NCBI GenBank assembly: GCA_037355855.1
Contig: CM074763.1
Coordinates: 5,580,001-5,644,000, forward strand
Direction: 5' to 3'
DNA from: Pseudo-nitzschia pungens
Lineage: Eukaryota > Bacillariophyta > Bacillariophyceae > Bacillariales > Bacillariaceae
Length of the DNA stretch: 64,000 nucleotides
Shown here: positions 29,225-37,178 of the stretch, piece after piece
Numbering within the stretch: the stretch's first letter is position 1
Layout: every line of letters begins with the position of its first letter
The notes under the pieces: model-generated
Told to the model about the DNA's origin: nothing
Database searches by the model: none
Seen by the model: only the letters and a program-made list of their open reading frames with translations
Made by a program: the position numbers and the translations under genes

Positions 29225-32200
29225 CTGGCATGGTGTGGTATCTGGTGGGAACAGTGGGTGAACGTGTGGTATTGCTTGAGCGCACTCGACGCGCTCATAC
29301 TACCGCAACTCATCCAACTCAGCGTCGGCGTTATGACTAAACTGTTCTTCGGGATCCTAATTGATCCACTTGAGCAACGGTTTCGAGCTGATTGGATATA
29401 TCCCATAGTCACCACCCTACTCTTTCCCTTGTTTCTTCTACAAGCCGGACACCACACCCTAATCACCAAATTCAAACCATACAGGGCCAAGCCCAGTACT
29501 CGCTCAATCAACCATCGCAAATGCCGAAACCATCGCATTCGGAAACTGTATACATACTCGCAAGCGCATCATGGAATCATTCATTGGAAGAAGCACGGAA
29601 TTAACTACCGACTGACCCCAACGAGTAGCAAAGGATCCGGAGACTTCCGAAGTCGGCGATACCTAAACACAACCTGTGAAGAACTGCTCGCCAACGCCCA
29701 TCATCAGATCGCTGAAATCGGGAGCTCAAAAGACACAACAGATGGTAGACCCTCAAAGTCAACACCGGATCTGCAAGTGCCTTACACCAGCAATGAACTT
29801 CAAGCCCATGTCGACTCAATAGACTGTCTGCAGCACTACCGACAAGTTCGCAATGCTATCACCTTTGGTATCCCTCAGCGCTTTACGAGACTCAATCGAA
29901 CTGACCCGAGGTATAGAAGCGTCCTTCTCCAGGCGAGAGCGCTCAAGTCAAGCATGCAATCTTACAATCCGGCAATACAAATGCCTCTGAAGCGCCCTGC
30001 CATATACGCTTCCACCATACAAGGGGAGCCGCCGATAGTCATTGACACCGGCGCGTCTAGCTCAATAACACCCTTACGCGAAGACTTCCTTCAATCTCCT
30101 ATCCCCCCGGACTCCCATAGCATCACCGGCCTAACTGGAAACGTGTCCAATGTGAGTGGAGAAGGAGTAGTGAGTTGGGACATCGAAGACATGCATGGAA
30201 TTCGAGCAACAATACAGACTGAAGCCTATCATATCCCTGAGGCAACAGTCCGTCTATTCTCTCCCCAGAGCTATATTGACTACCAACACACTGTGTCAGG
30301 CGCCGAGTGTGCACTGACAATCAATTCGGCTGGCGCAACATTGCACCTGCATGACGGCACCCTGTTGAAGTTTCCCATGGAGAGGGGAAGCAACCTACCA
30401 GTGATGCTCACACATAGCGCACTCCACCCGAGAAAGGCGCGACGGGAAGCGTTGCGCCGCCAGCACCACTCGCCAACTAGCGATCGATTCGTCAATCTAG
30501 CTCGCTATATCTGCTCCGGAGCCTTCGCCGTAATGGACAGCGAAACCTCTTTCGGCTATTCTGGGACTGTAGCACTGCCTACCATAGTCAATCCTACTAA
30601 TCCAGTGCTACAGAAGACAAATTGGAATCTCACGGATGCCCAGCGAGAACTCTTACTGTGGCACAACCGGTTGGGGCATATCAACTTTGGTCACGTCCAA
30701 TCGCTACTAGCGAAGACTCAGGTCGAGAAGACTCGTCTAATTACCCCATCCAACAACAAGAGTTCCCACTGTCCCACTCCAGTGTGCGAGGCATGCCAGT
30801 ACGCAAAGCAAAAGCGAGTTACGCCCCCATCTCAACGGACGACTTCCGTTAGGGAAAACGAGGGAAAGTCCTCCCTGGACATAGTGCGTCCTGGACAACG
30901 AGTATCTGTTGACCTCTACCAGAGCAGCACTCGAGGTCGACTACTTGATACCTACGGAAAAGAAAAGGAAACCCTCCAATATACAGGAGGAGCCCTTTTT
31001 GTTGATCATGCAACGCGCCTCGTGCACCATACTCACCAACGCACGACCACTGCTGCCGAAACCGTTCGTTCCAAACATTCCTTTGAACGTTACTGCTTAG
31101 ACCACGGCGTCACAGTGGAGGAATATGCAGCTGACAACAATCCATTTCACTCCGCTGATTGGACAACGGACTGTGCCATCAAACGACAGCGTCGCTTCTT
31201 TTCTGGAGTCGGCGCCCATCATCAGAACCGCGCTGAGCGCAGCATTCAAACTATCTTCTATACTGCGCGTGCTCTCCTCCTTCATTTTGCCATCCATTGG
31301 CCACAACAAGCCCAGGCAAATCTCTGGCCATTTGCGGTGAATCACGCTGTCTATCTTTGGAATCATACCCCTCGTCAAGGTCTCCGTCTTTCTCCCTTCG
31401 AACTCTTCTCGGGGACTACGTATCGGAATCATTCTCACCTGCAACGCCTTCATGTATTCGGATGTCCGGTGTACGTCTTAGACCCTCGGTTGCAGGACGG
31501 TAAGAAAATTCCAAAATGGGAACGGCGCAGCCGACAAGGCGTCTACCTGGGGGTCAGTCCTCATCACTCTACAACAGTTCATCTCGTCCTTAACCCGGAT
31601 ACTGGTAAAGTAACTCCACAATATCACGTCGTCTTTGACGATACTTACTCTACTGTCTATTCCAACGGCGAGTTCTCTGATGACGTTTGGTCCTCGCTGC
31701 TGGTGTCCAACACTGAGCGGCATCCTGACGCCGCTACCGCCCCTGATGTCATCCCGTTTACATCCCCGGCGCCGTCTCCGGTGGATCCTTTGGATCCAAC
31801 GGATTCTTCTTCCGTGGCTGAGAGGGAGATCTCCACTGGGATTCCTTCCACCACCATCACTCCCGCTCCAGAGGGAGCTCCGTCCTCATCAGAGGGAGCC
31901 TCAACCCCCTTTTCCCCGGAGGGAGCCACAACGGACTCTCTGGAAGTCCTCTCCTCTCCAGAGGGAGCTATCTCCCCTCCTTCTCCCAACTCGGCACCAC
32001 TACCACTTCAGCCAACCCAAATGAACAATGACGCTATCCCCACTAACAGCACCACATTGTCCACTGGCACTCCATCAAGCCCAGCTCCGGTCCGGCGCTC
32101 CACTCGTACGCGTCGGCCCGTTCAGCGACTAAACCTCTTCACGCCCCGCGACCAGCAACGCGACCTCATCTCACTTATGTTAAGTCAGCGGCCACACCCG

Positions 32201-34018
32201 TCAGGCTCGAGGCAAATCAACTTTCGCGGGAATGATCAGCCAGCACGCGTTCCGTACGCCAAACTGAACCAGCAACACCTAGCCTCCGTAAACTGGGACT
32301 CCCTTCGGACCTTATGCGGAACTGGACTAACTACCCTGAACAGCTTCGTATCGGAGCACCAATTAAACTGTACCTCTACAAATCTCCTAAACTGGCTCAA
32401 TCCAGCAGTATTCGCGACCATGGCAAACAAAGAAGATAATCCAACACTCCCAGAGGCAATGGCCAGTCCCGAAGCAGCCGGATTTGTAAAGGCAATGGAG
32501 ATAGAAATTCAAACGCTGATAGAGCTGAACGTGTTCACGATTGTCGAAAGGCCATCAAGTCAGAAAGTCATCTCTGGAGTATGGGCCCTAAGACGAAAGC
32601 GCTACCCGGACGGATCAGTGAAGAAGCTAAAGGCACGCTACTGCGCTAGAGGTTTCGAACAGGAGAAGGGAGTAGATTACTTCGAGACCTTTGCCCCAGT
32701 AGTAATGTGGATCACTGTCAGACTTCTATTGGTAATGAGCATCATTATGGACCTTGAGACCAAGCAAATCGACTACACCGCAGCGTTCGTCCACGCAAAG
32801 ATTGACTGCCTCGTGTACGTTGAAATGCCGACAGGCTTTGCAATTCCTGGAATGGTCTGGCAACTGAACAAAAGTCTTTATGGTCTTGCCCAAAGTCCAC
32901 GAAACTTCTTTCTCCATACACGAGATCAACTGACAAACACCTTCGGATTCGTTCAGTCGGACGCAGATCCATGTTTATTTGTTTCGAACGATGTGATCTG
33001 CCTGATCTATGTCGATGATGCCCTCCTATTCTACAAGGATGCAGCGGCAATGGACGCTCTGACACAGAAAATAAAGGAAGCAGATGTCCCTTTTCGTGAG
33101 GAAGAAGATGTGGCAGGCTTCCTTGGAGTACTAATTGACCGGCGATCGGACGGGACTATCCATCTAACTCAAAAAGGACTCGCCGAGGCAATAGTAGACG
33201 GACTTCACCTAAACGACAAGAACATCACTCCAGTCGGAACCCCGTGCACAGACTACCTACCAATTGATGCAAATGGAGAACCAGCACATGGGGAATTCAG
33301 CTATGCGTCCATCGTGGGACAATTGAACTATCTTGCCGGACACTCGAGGTGTGATATAGCCATGGCCACCTCCCAAGTGGCACGCTATGTACACTCCCCT
33401 AAAAGATCGCATGAACTAGCGCTGCTTCAGATTGGTCGATATCTAAAGGGAACATTGGATAAAGGACTCATACTTAAACCAGAAGTAACTCAAAGCATTA
33501 AGCTGGACATCTACGTGGATGCTGCGTTTGCTTGTGGGTGGGGTACCGAAGAATGCACGAACCCTGACTCAGTCAAATCCCGAACAGGTTATATTATCGA
33601 AATTGCTGGATGCCCAGTGCTCTGGGTGTCCAAGCTCCAGTCAACTATAGCTACCAGTACAATGGAATCCGAGTACACAGCTCTGTCAATGGCACTCAGA
33701 GCCGCAATTCCAATGTTTGAAGTCTTCAAATCAGTACTCAAAGGACTCAGTTACACCAATCGACAGGAGATCACCTTCAAGGCAACTGTACATGAAGACA
33801 ATCAAGGAGCCCTGATACTAGCGAAACTAGAACCAGGAAGACACACTATTCGATCAAAGTTCTACGCCCTCAGACTACACTGGTTCAGATCGTGGATCAA
33901 GGCACGCGACATTCAGCTAGAGTTTATCGAAACAGCTAAACAAAAGGCTGACTTTCTTACTAAGCCACTCTCTCCTTCACAACTCGAAGGCAATCGTAGA
34001 CTGTCCATGGGATGGTAG
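29225..34018 (+). CDS. Copia Pol polyprotein (protease, integrase, RT, RNase H), in frame after the gag TGA
   Basis: The frame is open from the codon after the gag stop to TAG 34018. An apparent start at 29258 is GTG; the first in-frame ATG is 29333. Domains by nucleotide position: aspartic protease IDTGAS (Asp at 30044); integrase zinc finger with histidines near 30662 and 30677 and cysteines at 30785 and 30794; integrase catalytic triad Asp 30911, Asp 31133, Glu 31235; reverse transcriptase with YVDDALLF at 33008; RNase H with DIYVDAAF near 33508, ESEYTALS near 33667 and HEDNQGAL near 33793. A variable Pro/Ser/Thr-rich linker with EGA repeats lies near 31740-32100. Reverse transcriptase copies the RNA and integrase inserts the DNA. 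No frameshift or stop is seen, so it is likely active or recently active. Expression probably needs readthrough of the TGA. Confidence 0.92.
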   Translation: MAWCGIWWEQWVNVWYCLSALDALILPQLIQLSVGVMTKLFFGILIDPLEQRFRADWIYPIVTTLLFPLFLLQAGHHTLITKFKPYRAKPSTRSINHRKCRNHRIRKLYTYSQAHHGIIHWKKHGINYRLTPTSSKGSGDFRSRRYLNTTCEELLANAHHQIAEIGSSKDTTDGRPSKSTPDLQVPYTSNELQAHVDSIDCLQHYRQVRNAITFGIPQRFTRLNRTDPRYRSVLLQARALKSSMQSYNPAIQMPLKRPAIYASTIQGEPPIVIDTGASSSITPLREDFLQSPIPPDSHSITGLTGNVSNVSGEGVVSWDIEDMHGIRATIQTEAYHIPEATVRLFSPQSYIDYQHTVSGAECALTINSAGATLHLHDGTLLKFPMERGSNLPVMLTHSALHPRKARREALRRQHHSPTSDRFVNLARYICSGAFAVMDSETSFGYSGTVALPTIVNPTNPVLQKTNWNLTDAQRELLLWHNRLGHINFGHVQSLLAKTQVEKTRLITPSNNKSSHCPTPVCEACQYAKQKRVTPPSQRTTSVRENEGKSSLDIVRPGQRVSVDLYQSSTRGRLLDTYGKEKETLQYTGGALFVDHATRLVHHTHQRTTTAAETVRSKHSFERYCLDHGVTVEEYAADNNPFHSADWTTDCAIKRQRRFFSGVGAHHQNRAERSIQTIFYTARALLLHFAIHWPQQAQANLWPFAVNHAVYLWNHTPRQGLRLSPFELFSGTTYRNHSHLQRLHVFGCPVYVLDPRLQDGKKIPKWERRSRQGVYLGVSPHHSTTVHLVLNPDTGKVTPQYHVVFDDTYSTVYSNGEFSDDVWSSLLVSNTERHPDAATAPDVIPFTSPAPSPVDPLDPTDSSSVAEREISTGIPSTTITPAPEGAPSSSEGASTPFSPEGATTDSLEVLSSPEGAISPPSPNSAPLPLQPTQMNNDAIPTNSTTLSTGTPSSPAPVRRSTRTRRPVQRLNLFTPRDQQRDLISLMLSQRPHPSGSRQINFRGNDQPARVPYAKLNQQHLASVNWDSLRTLCGTGLTTLNSFVSEHQLNCTSTNLLNWLNPAVFATMANKEDNPTLPEAMASPEAAGFVKAMEIEIQTLIELNVFTIVERPSSQKVISGVWALRRKRYPDGSVKKLKARYCARGFEQEKGVDYFETFAPVVMWITVRLLLVMSIIMDLETKQIDYTAAFVHAKIDCLVYVEMPTGFAIPGMVWQLNKSLYGLAQSPRNFFLHTRDQLTNTFGFVQSDADPCLFVSNDVICLIYVDDALLFYKDAAAMDALTQKIKEADVPFREEEDVAGFLGVLIDRRSDGTIHLTQKGLAEAIVDGLHLNDKNITPVGTPCTDYLPIDANGEPAHGEFSYASIVGQLNYLAGHSRCDIAMATSQVARYVHSPKRSHELALLQIGRYLKGTLDKGLILKPEVTQSIKLDIYVDAAFACGWGTEECTNPDSVKSRTGYIIEIAGCPVLWVSKLQSTIATSTMESEYTALSMALRAAIPMFEVFKSVLKGLSYTNRQEITFKATVHEDNQGALILAKLEPGRHTIRSKFYALRLHWFRSWIKARDIQLEFIETAKQKADFLTKPLSPSQLEGNRRLSMGW

Positions 34019-34027
34019 GCACTACGA

Positions 34028-34038
34028 TTGAGAGGGAG
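34028..34038 (+). promoter_or_regulatory. Polypurine tract of the Copia element
   Basis: TTGAGAGGGAG lies directly before the 3' LTR, the usual place for plus-strand priming. Confidence 0.75.
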
Positions 34039-34251
34039 AATTGAACAAAACGTGACTAAACAAGAATATTCCTCACGGGAATAACGGAGTTGAAGAGAAA
34101 TTAGCATATCTTTAAAAAGATGTGAATAAAGAGAGTAATTGCACAACGAACATGAAAGACAATGAATAAATACATAACTATAATCTTACAACCTTCCTTA
34201 TTTCAAGACCTATCCATTTACTTTTCTACCTTATCGAGTAGTATTATCGGT
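34039..34251 (+). repeat. 3' LTR
   Basis: 213 bp, no difference from the 5' LTR found by eye. Confidence 0.92.
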
Positions 34252-34338
34252 CTCGTGATCGTGCTCGGGCTCGGATTCGTGCTCGGATTCGTGCTCGGAG
34301 AAAATGTTCTTCTGCGTGCTGGTGTTGCGATCACACAT
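34252..34338 (-). pseudogene. Stranded first 29 codons of the dimethylformamidase-like gene
   Basis: On the minus strand an ATG at 34338 (MCDRNTSTQKN) opens 29 codons rich in Glu-His-Ser repeats. They run in frame through CACGAG into the target duplication, and the reading frame continues at 27110 with HGFQEVPLAG on the far side of the Copia element. It is the first ATG after an upstream in-frame TAG. The arrangement places the insertion after codon 29 and keeps the frame exactly once one CTCGT copy is counted. Confidence 0.8.
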
Positions 34339-34362
34339 TAGTAGTAGTAGTAGTAGTAGTAG
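34339..34362 (+). repeat. (TAG)n microsatellite directly before the stranded start codon
   Basis: Eight TAG units on the plus strand abut the ATG at 34338. Confidence 0.85.
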
Positions 34363-34439
34363 TATGGTTTGCTATGATAAGTGCTGATGACTGATGGTTG
34401 ATGGTTGAGATGATTGATGATTGAGATGATTTTGAGAAT

Positions 34440-34763
34440 TGTAAACAAAAACAAAAACAAGAACGAAACAGGAGACGACGATGAGCGAACTTTTTGATTC
34501 CGAGTGTATAGTATAGTATAGTATAGTATAATAGAGTATATTCTGGCTGCAGTTCGTGGTGGCCACCACCGGGATGCAGACAATCGACCAATCCAACCAA
34601 TCAACAACACCAACCAAACGAAATGAAACAAAAATGAACACTCCACTCCACTCCACTCCATTCAACATCATTCCATTCCATTCAACTCACCATTTACCAA
34701 ACCCCCGGGAGACAGGGCCAGTTCGCGCAGTTGCCACAAATCAATCTCCGGCTGCGACAGGGG
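34440..34763 (-). pseudogene. Duplicated fragment of the TBC1D20-like gene (exon 1 end and intron)
   Basis: This segment matches 14754-15162 closely, in the same orientation. It includes the last ~24 codons of exon 1 (reading LSQPEIDLWQLRELALSPGG on the minus strand) and the GTGAGT donor, then much of intron 1, but with fewer GGATT repeats and a changed TATAG repeat (34507-34530). The acceptor and the rest of the gene are absent. It lies ~100 bp upstream of the former start of the dimethylformamidase-like gene, so it may form part of that gene's promoter or leader. Confidence 0.85.
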
Positions 34764-35300
34764 TGGTCTGCGGATCTGCTCTCCTTCAGAATGGCCGAAG
34801 AGATGTCAAGTAAAATCAGATAGAAGTAACATTTAAAGAAAAAAATTTTGTCAAATTTTATCACGTGATTTTACACGGTGTTTTTAGTTTTCGGCTTAAA
34901 AATATTTTTGTGATGTTTTTGTGATGAATAATAAGGTAGCTTGGTATGGTAGCATACCAGCAAATACGAAGTACAGTATCTCGTAAACAGTTAGCGCTAC
35001 AGCGCTACAGCGCTACAGCGCTATGCTAGCTCGAAGCGCTTCCCTGCTTGCTAGCATGCCCGCTTATCACTGCAGGGGCTGGGTAATTATCCAGTTATAG
35101 TACTTATTGTACACAATGACCATACCCCGACGGTAGCATAATAGGGCAGCATGGTATGGTAAGGCTTAGCATAGTATTTTTGTCACAAGATGGGGGGGTT
35201 GAGAAAAACATTGACGAAACCTTTTGAGAAAATAAAGGTAAACGTTGCGCGTTGCGTATTTTATATTTTACCTACAGTATGCGTTAATTTTACAGCAATG
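34764..35300. other. Gene-free AT-rich stretch with GCGCTACA repeats
   Basis: No gene is seen. 34990-35022 has four AGCGCTAC units next to the palindromic AGCGCT. TATGGTAGCATA-type near-palindromes occur at 34940-34970 and 35130-35175. Confidence 0.5.
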
Positions 35301-35571
35301 CCCTTCCAGTTGGATTTGTACCAGATCTACATACCCCAACTCTTAGCAGCCATATTAGAAGAAATCTTGGATGCTAAGATGGAGACGGAACTGTAGAACT
35401 AAAAAGGCGATACTAAACAGGATTCTAGACAGGATGCTAGGCCCTTCCAGTAGGATTTGTACCAGATCTACATACCCCAACTTTTAGCAGCCCTATAATA
35501 TAAGATATGCTTGACAGGATGCTAAGCACTTGTAGTAGGATTAGTACTAGATCTACATACCTCAGCTCTTA
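35295..35571 (+). repeat. Degenerate tandem repeat, target of the LINE insertion
   Basis: Three copies of a unit contain CAGTAGGATTTGTACCAG, ATCTACATACC and AGCTCTTAGCA blocks. The third copy is interrupted at 35571 and resumes at 46268 after the LINE. Confidence 0.7.
35551..35571. repeat. Left 21-bp target site duplication of the LINE
   Basis: A 21-bp sequence starting ATCTACATAC and ending CAGCTCTTA is repeated exactly at 46268-46288. The copies flank the non-LTR element. Confidence 0.88.
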
Positions 35572-37178
35572 CAATTTTGCGACGCGCGATTTTGTCCGAC
35601 GTTCCGATGTTCCAGTACTTAAAACACGTAGATTTCTACACACTATTCCCCTTTGATATCTCCCTCACTTCTAAAGCTCCTACAACAACACCAAGCACTA
35701 CACCTACTAACCGAGACCTCGCCTATTCGATTCTGCTATTGGTTTGGCTGCTTCTTGCTTCCTTTCGTTGCTTTGGTTGCTTGTTTCCCCTTGTCGGTCG
35801 GTCGATCGATTCGGCAGCAAGCCTCAGCAGCAAGCCAAACAGACACATAATTTCTACAGCGCATCCAGTACTAATTCTACAGCTGCTTCTGTTTCGATTC
35901 CGCTTTGTCTCCGAGCTCGGTTTGTTTTTCGATCTGTTTTCAAGCTACCTTATTATTTAAAGCTATACAGTCTTTCAAGCCCCTTAAGTGTTACCCACTT
36001 AATGTTCTACATTCTTCAAGGTCGAACCCACTTAACGTTCTACATTCTTCAAGATCGAACACATATACACCCCCCCTTCTAGAAGGTTCCTGCTTGCTGA
36101 TCCCTAAGTATTTGAAAGTTCACGCGAGCATATCTTCCAGTTCCCCCTTTATTTTCAAGCCAATTGCCCACTACTCCTTAAGTGTTTATCATTTAAGAGT
36201 ACCCCTGTTTCCTAGCCAAGCCCCCCAGTCCCTAAGTGTTTTCGCTTATGGCTCCCCCTACTACACCTGTTTTCAAGCCAAGACCAACTGATCCCTAAGT
36301 ACCTTCTACTTAGTGCACTCTTGTTTCCAAGACTACAGCTACAATCGCCCCTTGTTTTCAAGACTACAGTTTCTCTGGTCCCTAAGAGTTCGCGAGTTCC
36401 CTGATCCCTAAGTGTTTTCGCTATTAAGCAACCCCAACTTGAACTTCAAGTTCGATACTGTTTTCAAGACACAAGCCTCCCCCTGATCCCTAGGTGTTTC
36501 TACTAAAGCCCCTGTTTTCAAGCAAGCAGCTTCCCTGGTCCCTAAGTGTCTCGCTCAAGGTCCCTGTTTTCAAGCCAATTGCCCCTGGATACTGTTTCCA
36601 CTTATAAGTACTCGCGAGTTTGAACTTCAAGTTCCCTCCTGAGCCTTTTAAGTGTGCCCTGCTATTGATATCCCCCGGTCCCTAAGTGTTCCTACTAAAG
36701 CCCCTGTTTTCAAGCTACTAACTTCCCTGGTGGGCTGCTGTATTTCAATTCGAATCATATCTGATTCGAAATTCTTGAGCCTACACTATTTGTGGTAGTT
36801 GCAAAATTGTTCGAATTTGCACAATTTTCAAGCTACGAGTACAGTACGAGTACAAGCCCATACAGTACAAGCCTATACAAGCCTACACGATTTGCAGAGT
36901 TCTTCCGCGCGCAGAGTTTTTGTGCTCCAAGTGTGAGACAAATTTTGCTCGTTTTTTAGCAAAAATTTCTGAGTTCCCCAGTGACTTTTGTGGGTGTGCT
37001 CCAGTATATTTTTTGGATCCACAGGGACCTTTTCCTTGTCCAGACCAAGGTTACCCTTGTTGTTGCTGCTGTACCCTGTTTCCAGGATACACCCATCTGT
37101 ATATATCCATACAGGTTAACACTGACAGCCTACCAGCGCCCGAGCCAACACGCCTATTCAGACGATCCTAGCCCCACC
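35572..37178 (+). promoter_or_regulatory. LINE 5' leader with a hairpin-repeat array
   Basis: From about 35970 to 36720 a short motif recurs at least ten times. Each has CCCTAAGTGTT or CTTAAGTGTT followed, after a few bases, by ACTTAA-like sequence able to pair with it, then CCCCTGTTTTCAAGC. Examples are near 35986, 36175, 36293, 36407, 36493, 36540 and 36682. Such leaders often hold the internal promoter of LINEs; that role is inferred. Confidence 0.6.

Larger units (their letters stand above)
27116..34251 (+). mobile_element. Complete Ty1/Copia LTR retrotransposon, 7136 bp
   Basis: Two 213-bp LTRs that look identical by eye (27116-27328 and 34039-34251) flank a primer-binding site, gag, pol and a polypurine tract, with a CTCGT duplication on both sides. 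The domain order protease, integrase, reverse transcriptase, RNase H defines Copia. It sits in the antisense orientation to the dimethylformamidase-like gene and interrupts it. Matching LTRs and open gag and pol frames imply a very recent insertion. Diatom genomes are known to carry many such CoDi elements. Confidence 0.95.

Noticed and set aside
36981..37178. N-terminal 66-residue extension of LINE ORF1
   Set aside because: It begins with GTG. The first ATG, in a strong context, is 37179, and the extension is hydrophobic leader translation.
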